Assembly (NCBI GenBank): GCA_030527285.1
Contig: JAUNBC010000009.1
Span: forward strand, 1-63,848
Length of the DNA stretch: 63,848 nucleotides
Reading direction: 5' to 3'
Source: Bacillota bacterium
GTDB taxonomy: Bacteria > Bacillota > Dehalobacteriia > UBA4068
Shown piece by piece: positions 42,301 through 51,760 of this stretch. Numbering within the stretch: the first letter of the stretch is position 1; the number at the start of each line of letters is the position of its first letter. The notes under the pieces are model-generated. The model was not told where the DNA came from and did not search any database. It saw nothing but the letters and a program-made list of their open reading frames with translations. A program made the translations under genes and the position numbers.

Positions 42301-43002
42301 ATGGAGACGACAGAGTATTCCTCCGCCGGCAAACGCATACTGATCGCCGATGACGAGGCCAAGATCCGTACGCTGATCCGCAAATACGGCGAATTCGAGG
42401 GCTATGAGGTAACCGAGGCCGCCGACGGCATGGAGGCGGTGGAATTATGCCGCAACAGCCATTTCGATCTGGTGATACTGGATATCATGATGCCGGAATT
42501 AGACGGCTTCTCCGCCTGCCGCGAAATACTCAAGCATCAGAGCGTGCCGGTGCTGATGCTGAGCGCGCGCGGCGAGGAGTATGATAAGATACACGGCTTT
42601 GAGATCGGTATCGACGATTACGTGGTCAAGCCCTTCTCGCCCAAGGAGCTGATGATGCGCGTCAACGTGATCATCAGCCGCCATCTCAAAGCCGCCGAAA
42701 CGCCGCACAGCGCCGCCGACAGCTTTGGCGGATTGACTATCGACTACGGCGCGCATCTGGTGTATGTGGACGGCAAGCGCGTGGAGCTGTCGCCCAAGGT
42801 CTATGACCTCCTGGTCTATCTGGTGAAGAATAAAGGTATGGCCTTGACGCGCGAGCAGCTGCTGAACAAGGTTTGGGGCTATGACTTTTACGGTGATGAC
42901 CGCACGCTGGATACGCATATCAAGCTGCTGCGGCTCAATCTCGGCCCCTACCGTGATTATATCGTTACCATCAGAGGGGTGGGCTATCGCTTTGAAGTAT
43001 GA
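42301..43002 (+). CDS. OmpR-family response regulator
   Basis: The 233-residue protein has a receiver domain with acidic pocket (IADDEA), phosphoacceptor Asp (LVILDIMMPE), conserved Thr/Ser position (MLSARG) and Lys (VVKPFSP). A winged-helix OmpR/PhoB DNA-binding domain follows (LTREQLLNKVWG; GVGYRFEV end). It is paired and translationally overlapped with the next histidine kinase. Target genes are not evident; the upstream protease is a candidate. Confidence 0.93.
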   Translation: METTEYSSAGKRILIADDEAKIRTLIRKYGEFEGYEVTEAADGMEAVELCRNSHFDLVILDIMMPELDGFSACREILKHQSVPVLMLSARGEEYDKIHGFEIGIDDYVVKPFSPKELMMRVNVIISRHLKAAETPHSAADSFGGLTIDYGAHLVYVDGKRVELSPKVYDLLVYLVKNKGMALTREQLLNKVWGYDFYGDDRTLDTHIKLLRLNLGPYRDYIVTIRGVGYRFEV

Positions 43003-44536
43003 GCATTCCGCCGCGGGCGCTGCGCCCAAGACCGGCGAACGCAGCAGACGGCGGCCGATATCGCTGCGCGCGCGGCTGCTGGTCACCTTTATCTGCTTCA
43101 TGCTGCTGCTGCTGGCGCTGCTGTGGGTGGTGCAGAGCTATTATCTGGATGAGTTCTATCATCGTATCAAGATACAGCAGATCGAGGACGCCGCCGCCGA
43201 TATCGCGCAGAATATCGACCTGCCGCCCGAGCAGCTGCAATCGTATATCGAGGATATCGCTATTCTCCGCGAGATCTGCGTTTCCGTGGGCAAGATCAGC
43301 TCGGTGAGCATCTTTGCCATGCGCGTCAGCGAGCGCTATGACGCTGACGTGCTGGGCGATTGCGTGATCCATCATCTCACCGCCAATGAATATCTCAACT
43401 ACTATCAGCGGGCGCTGGCGAACGGCGGCGCATATTTTGATACCATTTCGCGCGCGCAATTTGCCGCCGCGCATCAAAACGCCGGCGTGCAGGCTTCCTT
43501 TGGCGAGCCGGTCACGCCGCTCAACGGTCTGGCTGATTCGATGATCTACGCGGTGGCGGTCAGCGACGCGGCAGGCGGCGATTATTTGCTGCTGTTCAAC
43601 GCTACAGTCTCGCCGCTGCAATCGGTCAAGGATACGCTGCGCACGCTGCTGCTGTACGTCACGGCGCTGGCGCTGGCGTTGGCGCTGATATTATCCTTTG
43701 TACTGGCGCGGCGGTTGGCGCAGCCTTTGAGCCGTATCAACAGCTCCGCCGCCGCTTTGGCTGCCGGCGATTATCAGGCCGGCTTCGATGGGCGCGGTTA
43801 TCGCGAGGTCGCCGAGCTGGCGGATACGCTCAATTATGCGGCGCATGAGCTGTCGCGCACCGATCAGCTGCAAAAGGAGCTGATCGCCAATATCACCCAT
43901 GACCTGCGCACGCCGCTGACGATGATCGGCGGTTACGCCGAGGCGATGCGCGATCTGCCGGGCGAAAACAATGCCGAGAACGCGCAGGTGATCATCGACG
44001 AGAGCCATCGTCTGACGGCGCTGGTCGCCGATACGCTGTCGCTGTCCAAGCTCAATGCCGGCGTCGAGGAGTTAGAGCAGGAGCGCTTCAATTTCACGGC
44101 GGCGGTGGAGGGTTTGGTCGGCAATTACCGGCAAATGCTCGGCTTCGAGGGCTATGATATCGAGTTCGTCTATCAGCAGCAGGTATTCGTCGAGGGCGAT
44201 GAGTCGCAATTGCTGCGCGTGGTCGGTAATCTGCTGAATAATGCCGTGACTTTTGCCGGAGCCGATAAGCGGATACGCGTCGAGCAAAGCGTCAACCAGC
44301 AATGGCTGCGCCTGCAAGTGATCGATCACGGCGTGGGCATCGAGCCGGAGCAGCTGCCCTATATCTGGGAGCGCTATCGCAAGGACGTGTCCCGCCAGAG
44401 CCGCAATCATAGCGGCTCCGGTCTGGGCCTGGCGATCGTCAAGGGCATACTGGAGCTGTATGGCGCGCGCTACGGCGTGGAAAGCGAACTCGATCAAGGG
44501 AGCGTCTTTTGGTTTGAATTACCAATAGCAGAATAA
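42992..44536 (+). CDS. Sensor histidine kinase
   Basis: An intramembrane-type sensor with two helices (about 30-50 and 210-235) flanking a ~160-residue extracellular domain, then HAMP, HisKA (NITHDLRTPLT, His phosphoacceptor) and HATPase (N-box NLLNNAV; G-boxes VGIEP and GSGLGLAIVKG). I place the start at TTG 42992, overlapping the regulator by 11 bases with GAGGGG upstream, because no ATG in frame is close to a Shine-Dalgarno. The first membrane helix starts about 25 residues later. The signal is unknown; envelope stress is plausible given the neighbouring HtrA. Confidence 0.88.
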   Translation: MKYEHSAAGAAPKTGERSRRRPISLRARLLVTFICFMLLLLALLWVVQSYYLDEFYHRIKIQQIEDAAADIAQNIDLPPEQLQSYIEDIAILREICVSVGKISSVSIFAMRVSERYDADVLGDCVIHHLTANEYLNYYQRALANGGAYFDTISRAQFAAAHQNAGVQASFGEPVTPLNGLADSMIYAVAVSDAAGGDYLLLFNATVSPLQSVKDTLRTLLLYVTALALALALILSFVLARRLAQPLSRINSSAAALAAGDYQAGFDGRGYREVAELADTLNYAAHELSRTDQLQKELIANITHDLRTPLTMIGGYAEAMRDLPGENNAENAQVIIDESHRLTALVADTLSLSKLNAGVEELEQERFNFTAAVEGLVGNYRQMLGFEGYDIEFVYQQQVFVEGDESQLLRVVGNLLNNAVTFAGADKRIRVEQSVNQQWLRLQVIDHGVGIEPEQLPYIWERYRKDVSRQSRNHSGSGLGLAIVKGILELYGARYGVESELDQGSVFWFELPIAE

Positions 44537-44549
44537 ATTTGTGGCAAAG

Positions 44550-44577
44550 AAAATGCCCTGTTTGCACAGGGCTTTTT
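44550..44577. terminator. Bidirectional terminator between kinase and heptad-repeat genes
   Basis: GCCCTGT (44555-44561) and ACAGGGC (44566-44572), with A-rich and T-rich flanks. The sequence, including the trailing CTTATGCG, closely matches the inner stem at 19711-19745. Confidence 0.82.
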
Positions 44578-44590
44578 CTTATGCGAGGAA

Positions 44591-46524
44591 TTAGATCTTT
44601 TTGCCGAACAGGCCGCCGACGGTGGCGACGATCTGCTGCCAGACTTTTAGTACGCGCTGCCAGAAGGTAGTGGGTTCTTCATCTACCTGCGGCTCGACTT
44701 CATCCTCCGGCTGCTCGATAGCCGCCGTTTGCAGCAGGAATTGTACCGCTTGCGGCGGGGGATTTTTCGCCGAGGTGAAGGAGACGAGCTCAAAGTCGCG
44801 GCCGCCGTATTTGGCGAGCATCTTGTCGATCTCCGCGTCCATCTGCTCATCCATATCGCCTGTCTCATCGCGCAGCTCGGCGGTGCCATCGGAAAGCTCG
44901 GCCGTACCGTCGGCCAGCTCGGCTACGCCGTCGCGCAGCTCGGGCATATTCTCATTCAGCTCGCTGGAAGCGTCGGCCGCCTCTAAAACGCCGTCCGCCA
45001 GCTCCTCTATGCCCTCGCCGTATTCGTTGAGCCCCTCGCTGAAGTCATATGCGCCGTCCTTGATCTCCAATGCGCCGTCGCGCAATTCAAAGGCGGCGTT
45101 TTTCAGCGCGGCCAGGCCGTCGCGGAATTGGCTGAGTCCGTCGGACGCGCCGTTCAGCTGCAGCGTCAACAGCCATGAGCTGGTGTAGCCGAGCGCTGCC
45201 TGCCCATAGGCGTAGGCGGGAGCGACGGCGGCGGCATAAGCGCCGCTGGCGTAGCTTTGCAGCAGCGCGTTGCCCTCGTTAAGAGCGGCGGTGATGGCCG
45301 CGTATTCCGCAGACTCGTCGGCGCCGTCATAGGCGGCTGCGGCCGCGCCGTAGGCGGCGGCGGCATCGGAGCAGGCCGCGGCAGCGGTTGCGTCGGCCGC
45401 GTCAAGCTGCTGCGCGGCGGCGGCCGCGGCGGCGGCGGCTCCGGCAAAGCTTTGCGCCGCGCCGCGCAGCGTGGCGGCGTCGGCGCTATCGCTGAGCGCG
45501 TCTTGCAGCGAGGAGCTGCTGCGGTATAATTCGAGCAGGCCGTCGGCGAATTCGTCTATGCCGTCATAATACTCCTTGAGCCCGTCGAACAGCTCCTTGC
45601 CGCCTTCGATCAGCTCCTTGGTCCCGTCTTTCAGCTCGGGCATTTCCTCAGCCATCTCGCGCAGGCCGTCGTCAAATTCACCGATGCCGTCCGCCAGCTC
45701 GTTCACCGCGTCATGCAGCTCGAGCACGCCGTCGCGCAGCTCGATCTTTTTTTCTCGCAGTAGATGGTGGCCTCCAGCTCGATCACGCCGTCCTGCAGCC
45801 GGCGTATATCGTCCATGAAGTCGCCGCTGTCCACGTCGTCGATGCTCAAGGCCAGCGAGATGCCGGCGAATTGCCAGCCGCTGAAGGCGAAGTCTGTGAC
45901 CGTGGCGCTGCATTCGAGCGTCGTCTCCTCGCCGGCCAGCACGATGAAGGATACGCTTTTATCCGCGCCGGCAGCGGCGATGGTCGCGTCCTCGGCCGTG
46001 ATACCGGCGCATTTTTCGCCGTCAAAGGTACCGCTGATCTGCAAGGCGTAGTTATCAAAATACAGCGCGTTGACGCCGGCATTGCGCTTGATCTCGAGCT
46101 GCATCGTCAGCTGGCCGCTTTGCCCGCCTAACTGCGCCGCCTCTATCGGCTGTCCATCAAGATAATAGCGCACGGCGATCAGCCACGGCAGCTGCGCCGC
46201 GCCCAGATCGCCCTGATAATAGAGTTTGCCCGCCGGCTTATGCAGGCTGACCGTATCGCCGGTAAGCGTCAGCGGCTCGCTGCCGCTGAGATTGACCACG
46301 CTGTGATAAGCGCCGTAGTCGATGATATCCAGCGCTTGTTCGCTATCGAACATATTGACAACGTAAACGTCGTTCACAGCGCCGTCCGCGGCGAGGTTGG
46401 CGTAGATGATCTCCTCCTTGACATAGGCGGCGGCAGCCTCGGCGGCGGCCGGCGGGGTAAAGCCGGCCGCGAGCAGGGCGGCGATCATTATTATGTATAG
46501 CGGCTTGGCGCGCCGTTTATTCAT
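44591..46524 (-). pseudogene. Exported xxxLxxG heptad-repeat protein interrupted by a frameshift
   Basis: Two overlapping minus-strand frames make one protein. Frame one (46524 to stop at 45703) has a signal peptide and a beta-rich domain. Frame two (open from upstream of the join down to 44591) continues with LxxG-type heptad repeats (ELRDG, ELADG, EFDDG), a central Ala-rich segment, more heptads and a C-terminal hydrophobic stretch. They join at an A7 run on the coding strand (45747-45753), and one extra A would fuse them into about 640 residues. Partners of MMPL proteins in Bacillota often look like this. Either a true mutation, slippage-dependent expression or an assembly error. AGGAGG precedes the start; the gene overlaps the MMPL gene by 8 bp. 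Confidence 0.75.
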
Positions 46525-48610
46525 GGCTTTCCTCCTGTTTTGCGGGTGTATAAAAGCGGGCGCGGAACGTGGTATGGCGCAGCGGCCGGTCGAATATCAT
46601 CAGCACCGCCGGCAGCGCCAGCAGCACCAGCAGCATCGACAGCAGCGCGCCGCGGCCGATCAGCAGGCCGATATCCTGTATCGCCTCCAGCTCCGACAGC
46701 AGGTACTCGCAGAAACCGGCCGTGGCCAGTATCAGCCCCGAGGTCAGCACCGACAGCCCTGAGCGATGCAGCGCCGCGATCGCCGAGCCGAGCGGCGGCA
46801 GCGAGCGCCGCTGCTCCATATAGCGGTTGGCCATCAGTATCGCGTAGTCGATGGTCGCGCCTAATTGCAGCGATGATACCACTAAATAGCCGATAAATAC
46901 CAGCGGCTGATCGAGATAGTAGGGGATGCACATATTGATGAATACCGCGCCCTGTATCACCATCACCAGCAGCACCGGCATCAGCAGGCTGCGGAAGGTC
47001 AGCAGGATGATCAGCGCCACCGCCAGCATCGAGAAATAGCTGACTGTGCGATAATCGGCATTCACCGACAGACGAATATCATTGATGCTCACCGCGTTGC
47101 CCGCCAGATAGTAGTCGTCGCCGTAAAAGGCGGCGGCGCTGTCCTTGATATACTCCACCGTATCATACATATACTGGTTTTCATCCACCGTCAGTATATT
47201 CAGGATCATGCGCCCGTAGCGTTCGCTCTGGAAACTATCCAGCAAATAAGCGGGCAGGAATTCTCGCGGTATCGAGGGATCGGCCAGCGTTACCAGCCCC
47301 TGCACCGAGTCGATATAGGGGTTGGCGGTCAAGGTATCGGCCAGCTGCTGCTCGGCGGCGATATCGCCGCTTGGGAACATCAGCACGCATTGCGCGGATA
47401 CGCCGAAACGCTCCTCGATACGCTGCTTTTGCTCGGCGATGACGCCGTCGCTGCTGGCTCCGGAGCTGTCGCCATAGAGGAATTCGGTGTTGAGCTGGCC
47501 GAAATAGGCGGGGATGATCGCCGCCAGCGCCAACAGCAGGAACAGATAACGCCCGCGGACGATGCGGCGCGCCAGGGACTGCGGGAAAACGAAAAAGCTG
47601 CGATGGCGCGTTTTTTCGATCAGCGGGTACAAGCTTTTGATCAGCGGCGGCAGGAACAGCACCACCGAGATAAAGCTGAATACCACGCCGCGCGCCAGCA
47701 CCAGACCGATATCGCGGCCGATCGTATAATCCATGAACGCCATCGCCGAGAAGCCGGCCACCGTGGTCAGCGCCGAGGCCGCCACCGCCGGCCAGGATTT
47801 GCGCGCCGCGATGTTGATCGCCTCATCCAGCGGCAGGCCGCGCGCCTTTTCCTCCTCAAAGCGATGCGTGAGGAACAGCGAATAGTCTATCGACACCGCC
47901 AACTGGATGGCGGCGGTCATGGCAAAGGTGATGAAAGACACCTGGCCAAAGAAAACGCCCGTACCCATATTGATGATCACGGCGGCGACGATCACTAATA
48001 TATACAGCAGCGGCTCGACCCAGGAGCTGGAGATCAGCGTCAGTATCAGCAGGCAGATCGGCACGATCACCAGCATGATGTTGATCATCTCGTCCGCCAG
48101 CACGCCGCGCACGGTCAGGCTTTGCTCCGCCGGGCCGAAGATCGCCGGGTCATAGGCGGCGGCCAGCTCGCGCGCCTCTTTGAGCGCGGCGCCGGTGCGC
48201 AGCGAATAGTCGTCCTCGTCAAAGTTGAGCGTATATAGAGCGCAGCCGTCGGCGTAGTATAGCTCGCTTACGCTTTTATCTATATACTGTATGGGCTGGG
48301 TGATATCGCAGACGTCGTCCAGCCATAATACCGAGGATACGCCGTCTATTTGCTCTAACTGCTGCTTGAGCTGCATCGCTTCGGCCACGCTGATCTGCTC
48401 GGCCATCAGCTGCGAGCTGCCGGTATAGCCGAATTCCTGCTCCAGCATCGCGATCGAGCGGCTGCCCAGCGTCTGCTGCGGCAAATAGGCGGTCAGGTCG
48501 TAGTTGATGCTGACGAAGGGTATCATCAGCGCCGTGACCAGCGTCACCAGCGCAAATCCGGCTATCACCTGCTTGCGCCGTTTGAGCAGCATCTGATAGA
48601 AGCGCTCCAT
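46517..48610 (-). CDS. MMPL/RND-family membrane transporter
   Basis: The 697-residue protein has twelve predicted helices in two repeats, each with a large extracellular loop (about 40-180 and 370-510). It shows the RND-type helix features AVSIDYSLFLTHRFEEE and GATIDYAILMANRYMEQ, whose Asp residues are expected in proton relay. Proteins of this group export lipids, peptides or drugs, or assist envelope assembly. It is the second gene of a TetR-controlled operon, followed by the heptad-repeat exported protein that probably works with it. Confidence 0.9.
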   Translation of the reverse strand: MERFYQMLLKRRKQVIAGFALVTLVTALMIPFVSINYDLTAYLPQQTLGSRSIAMLEQEFGYTGSSQLMAEQISVAEAMQLKQQLEQIDGVSSVLWLDDVCDITQPIQYIDKSVSELYYADGCALYTLNFDEDDYSLRTGAALKEARELAAAYDPAIFGPAEQSLTVRGVLADEMINIMLVIVPICLLILTLISSSWVEPLLYILVIVAAVIINMGTGVFFGQVSFITFAMTAAIQLAVSIDYSLFLTHRFEEEKARGLPLDEAINIAARKSWPAVAASALTTVAGFSAMAFMDYTIGRDIGLVLARGVVFSFISVVLFLPPLIKSLYPLIEKTRHRSFFVFPQSLARRIVRGRYLFLLLALAAIIPAYFGQLNTEFLYGDSSGASSDGVIAEQKQRIEERFGVSAQCVLMFPSGDIAAEQQLADTLTANPYIDSVQGLVTLADPSIPREFLPAYLLDSFQSERYGRMILNILTVDENQYMYDTVEYIKDSAAAFYGDDYYLAGNAVSINDIRLSVNADYRTVSYFSMLAVALIILLTFRSLLMPVLLVMVIQGAVFINMCIPYYLDQPLVFIGYLVVSSLQLGATIDYAILMANRYMEQRRSLPPLGSAIAALHRSGLSVLTSGLILATAGFCEYLLSELEAIQDIGLLIGRGALLSMLLVLLALPAVLMIFDRPLRHTTFRARFYTPAKQEESHE

Positions 48611-49192
48611 CTATACCGTACCTCGAGGGGAGACCGGCAGGCCGCTGAACAGCAGGCGCATAAATTCGCTCACCAGTCCGTGCAGCCGCTGTATATCGCC
48701 GCCGCTGTCTTTGATGATAGTTTGCAGCCCTTGCAGCATCGCCTCGGCCAGAGCATAGGCGAACAGCGGGTCATGCTGCGCTGACGGCGCGTCGGTATGC
48801 AAATGCTCGGCGATGCGCTGGCTGACCACGGCGCATAGCTCCTGCCGCGTCTGCATCGAGTAGGGATTGCTATCGTCATTGATCAGCAGCAGAAATTCGC
48901 CGCTATGGCGCAGGAATACGTCGAGCATTTCATTGATCGCGCTATCCAGGGTGACGGCCGCGCCGGAGGGGAAATCGAGCGCGCATAAGCGCCGCACCTC
49001 GTCGCTAAGCGGCTGGATCAGCGTATGGAACAGCAGCTCCTTGCTCGGGAAATAGGCGTAGATATTGCCCGGCGTGATTTGCGCGGCGCGGGCGATGGCG
49101 CGCATCGAGGTGCGCTTGTAACCGCCGGCGGAGAATTGCTCCAGCGCGGCGGCTAATATGGCTTCCCTGACCTGTTCTTTGAGCACCTGCAT
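48611..49192 (-). CDS. TetR-family repressor of the MMPL operon
   Basis: The 193-residue protein has an N-terminal helix-turn-helix typical of TetR (AALEQFSAGGYKRTSMRAIARAA, then GNIYAYFPSKELLF) and a helical ligand domain. It is first in the operon with the MMPL gene and is overlaid by inverted repeats at its own promoter, so autoregulation is likely. ATG 49192 is chosen; a GTG at 49210 lies only 8 nt inside the predicted transcript start. The ligand is unknown, perhaps the transporter's cargo. Confidence 0.9.
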   Translation of the reverse strand: MQVLKEQVREAILAAALEQFSAGGYKRTSMRAIARAAQITPGNIYAYFPSKELLFHTLIQPLSDEVRRLCALDFPSGAAVTLDSAINEMLDVFLRHSGEFLLLINDDSNPYSMQTRQELCAVVSQRIAEHLHTDAPSAQHDPLFAYALAEAMLQGLQTIIKDSGGDIQRLHGLVSEFMRLLFSGLPVSPRGTV

Positions 49193-49205
49193 AATTAAAC
49201 ACCCG

Positions 49206-49259
49206 TTCACTATTGATAATTAATAGTATATCACAAGCGCGGCTTTTGTCAATAGTGAA
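49206..49259 (-). promoter_or_regulatory. TetR-operon promoter with flanking operator half-sites
   Basis: On the minus strand TTGACA (49252-49247), 16 bp, TATACT (49230-49225). The inverted pair TTCACTATTGA (49206-49216) and TCAATAGTGAA (49249-49259) brackets it, one half over the -35 and one just past the start. A second dyad ACTATT/AATAGT overlaps the -10 side. Confidence 0.75.
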
Positions 49260-49275
49260 TTGCTGTTTAATATTG

Positions 49276-49306
49276 CGCGCAAACAAAACCCCGCCGGTCA
49301 GGGGCC
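49276..49306 (+). other. GC-rich hairpin
   Basis: Imperfect CCCCGCCGG and its complement around 49279-49303, just beside the TetR promoter. There is no T-run on the plus strand; on the minus strand it is preceded by other sequence. Its role is unclear. Confidence 0.3.
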
Positions 49307-49366
49307 GACGGGGCTATATCTGGAGTATGTCGCTCATGTGGCGCGGCTTCACACCTTCAAGACCGT

Positions 49367-49460
49367 TCAGAAACAAGCGCGACAAGGCGCGCTCAAGGCG
49401 GAGAACGCAGGCGTATTAAAACATACGCTGAGGAGACGCCGCAGAGTGCAACGCCGTGCC
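49367..49460 (+). repeat. Dispersed repeat family 2, copy D
   Basis: This segment aligns with the minus strand of 12381-12487. It shares AGAAACAAGCG-GACAAGGCGCG and the TAAAAC-loop hairpin (stem GCGTAT/ATACGC here, GCATAC/GTATGT there). Confidence 0.65.
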
Positions 49461-49536
49461 AAGGGGCCCCCGCACGGCACAAAGCGCAGCAACTGCCGGG
49501 TGGGGTATGGCTAACGCGCAGTTTATCAACAGTCTG

Positions 49537-51432
49537 TTAAGGCAGCAGCGATAATAGCTGCGCCATCTCCGCGCGCGTGCAAACGCCTTGCGGATCGAAG
49601 CGGCTGTCGCTGTCGAGCCGCATATAGCCGTTATTTACCAGCAGCGGCACCGCCTCCGCCGCCCATTCGGAGACTGCGGCGAAATCGGTGATCACGGCCA
49701 GCGTACTGTGTCCCGGCCGCGTCAGAGAAAGGCCGTTATTCTGCGCATAGCGATAGACCATGGCCGCCACCTGCTCATGCGTCAGCGGCAGATCGGGGCC
49801 GAAGCTGGTCGCGGATACGCCGTTTGTCACGCCGCCGGCCGCCGCCCAGTTGATATAGCCCTTGCTCCATAGCTGCACGGTATGCGTCTCGTCGTCGGGG
49901 AAGGGCGTAGCGTCGAGGTAAGCGGCGGGGTCGATACCGGCATAGCGGCCGAGAAAGACCACGAATTGCGCGCGCGTCAGTCCGTCCTCCGGCGAGAAGG
50001 TGGTGGCGGTGGTGCCGGTGGTGATGCCCTTGTCCACGATGTCGCTGATATAGTCGTAAGCCCAGTGATTTTTCAGCACGTCGGTAAAGCGCAGCGTCGA
50101 GAGCAGCGCTACGCTGGCGGAGCCGCTGACCGTCACGCCGTCGCCGCTGAGCGCCGCCGCGCCGTAATTGACGGCATAGGTGGCATAGCCGCCCGGCAGC
50201 GTGTAAACGTCGCCGCCTGTGGCGGCCTTGAGCTCGCTGCTGATCACGCCGTAGGCGGCAATGGCCGCGTCGCTGCCGCTGGCCAGCAGCTCGCCGCCGC
50301 TGATATCTATACCGCCCTCGACTATATCGCTGATATAGCGTCCGTCGGCGTAAACGCCGATCGTGGACGGGCCGCTGCCCGCGGCCTCGACCGTTGACTG
50401 GCAATCGCCGATACTGATCAAAGCGGCCGTCAGGCCATAGCATTTACCGGCCTTGGCGGCGGCGTTGACCTCGACCAGCCCGTCGGACAATTGCAGCCTG
50501 CGGGCGGCATAAACGCCCGTGCTGAGATAATCGCCGCTTTGCTCGTCGGCGGGCTGTGTGTTCAGCGAGTCAGCCGCGGCGGCGAGGGTCACGCGGGAAA
50601 AGCTGATATTGCCCAGACAGCGTATGCCGTAGGCGTTATCCTGGGCCTGGGCGCTGACATTGAGCGTTGTGCCGGCGGCGGTGAGATCCTTGCTGCAAAA
50701 GATCGCGGTCGCGTCATCGAGCGCGGCTTGCGCTTTGACCGCCGTCCGGCCGTTCAGCATCAGAGCGTCGCGCGCCATCACGCCCACGGCCTGCGCCGCG
50801 CCGTTGTTGATCGCCTCGACCGTGAGCGCGCTTGCGGCGGCGCTGCTGATAGCGCCGTCGCAATAGAGGCCAAAGCTCTGAAAGCCGTTGCCCTGAACTT
50901 TGATATGCATTTCGCCGCCGGTCAGGCTGACGCTGTTTTTAGCCCACAGGCCATGCGCGCCGGAGCCGTCGGAGCTGACGTCGATATTGACGATAGCGGC
51001 GCTTTGCACGATGCTGCCGCCCGCGGCCTCCATCGCGACTATCGAACCGCGATGATTGCAGCCGTTGATATTGAGCGTGCCGGAGCCGCTGACGCCGATA
51101 TTGCCGTTTAGCGACCGTATCACTCTGACTCCCGCCGCTGTGGTATCGAGGCTGATGTTGTTCTCGCCGTTGACGACGATCTTGCACGACATACTGGGCA
51201 AGAGCAGCGCGTAGTCGCCGCTGCTGATAGCGAAATCAACGCCGTTCAGGGTCAGGGTGCGGGTGACGGCGTTCCAGCTCCAGCCCTGTATCTCCTGCAC
51301 CGCCTCGGTGGGTATGACGCCGGTCAGGTCCAGCGGCTGGGTGCGGGTCTCGGCGGCTATGGCCGGTGCGGCGCAGCATAATGCCAGCAATAATGCCAGT
51401 ATCAGCGTCGCCAGCAGAGTTTTGTTGCGCAT
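49537..51432 (-). CDS. Surface protein with three SLH domains
   Basis: The ~631-residue protein has a signal peptide (cleavage near AIAAETR), an extended beta-rich, repeat-like region with many short Ser/Gly/Ala strands resembling a right-handed beta-helix or carbohydrate-binding scaffold, and three C-terminal SLH modules (about 445-630) with motifs such as WAYDYI, FSPEDGLTRAQF and FDPQGVCTRAEM. SLH modules bind secondary cell-wall polymers, so it is displayed on the envelope. ATG 51432 has GGAGG at 7 nt; an ATG two codons earlier abuts the Shine-Dalgarno. The role of the middle region is unknown. Confidence 0.85.
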   Translation of the reverse strand: MRNKTLLATLILALLLALCCAAPAIAAETRTQPLDLTGVIPTEAVQEIQGWSWNAVTRTLTLNGVDFAISSGDYALLLPSMSCKIVVNGENNISLDTTAAGVRVIRSLNGNIGVSGSGTLNINGCNHRGSIVAMEAAGGSIVQSAAIVNIDVSSDGSGAHGLWAKNSVSLTGGEMHIKVQGNGFQSFGLYCDGAISSAAASALTVEAINNGAAQAVGVMARDALMLNGRTAVKAQAALDDATAIFCSKDLTAAGTTLNVSAQAQDNAYGIRCLGNISFSRVTLAAAADSLNTQPADEQSGDYLSTGVYAARRLQLSDGLVEVNAAAKAGKCYGLTAALISIGDCQSTVEAAGSGPSTIGVYADGRYISDIVEGGIDISGGELLASGSDAAIAAYGVISSELKAATGGDVYTLPGGYATYAVNYGAAALSGDGVTVSGSASVALLSTLRFTDVLKNHWAYDYISDIVDKGITTGTTATTFSPEDGLTRAQFVVFLGRYAGIDPAAYLDATPFPDDETHTVQLWSKGYINWAAAGGVTNGVSATSFGPDLPLTHEQVAAMVYRYAQNNGLSLTRPGHSTLAVITDFAAVSEWAAEAVPLLVNNGYMRLDSDSRFDPQGVCTRAEMAQLLSLLP

Positions 51433-51465
51433 GGTCATTCCTCCTTCATTCAGATAGGCGCGTCT

Positions 51466-51741
51466 TTAGCGAATATCGCTGAGCACGCGCAGTTCGCGGT
51501 TTTTATCAGTAACTACGAGCCGCTCGATGTTGACGAATTGCTCGCGGAAAGCCTGCAGCAGTTGCGCCTGATTGTCGAATTCGCGGAATTCGGGGCCGCC
51601 GGCTGCCATATAGCGGCCGCAATCGCCCTGACTCCAGATCTCTTTATGCCCGTCGGTGAATTCGATATTCCATGCCGCGCCGGACTCGATATCGCGCAGC
51701 AGCGTCGGGTATTTCATCAGCAATATGCTTTGTATGGACAT
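51466..51741 (-). CDS. Small conserved-looking cytosolic protein, unknown function
   Basis: The 91-residue protein starts at ATG 51741 behind GGAGG. It has no signal peptide or helix long enough for a membrane, a mixed charge pattern, and no motif that I recognise. It sits between the SLH gene and the hydantoinase, 19 bp from the latter's stop, so it is probably the last gene of the hydantoinase operon. Confidence 0.65.
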   Translation of the reverse strand: MSIQSILLMKYPTLLRDIESGAAWNIEFTDGHKEIWSQGDCGRYMAAGGPEFREFDNQAQLLQAFREQFVNIERLVVTDKNRELRVLSDIR

Positions 51742-51760
51742 TTTATCCTCCTTTAGCTGT

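Noticed and set aside
45166-45529. Several short plus- and minus-strand frames with Pro/Ala or Gly repeats
   Set aside because: They are out-of-frame readings of the Ala-rich middle of the heptad-repeat gene.
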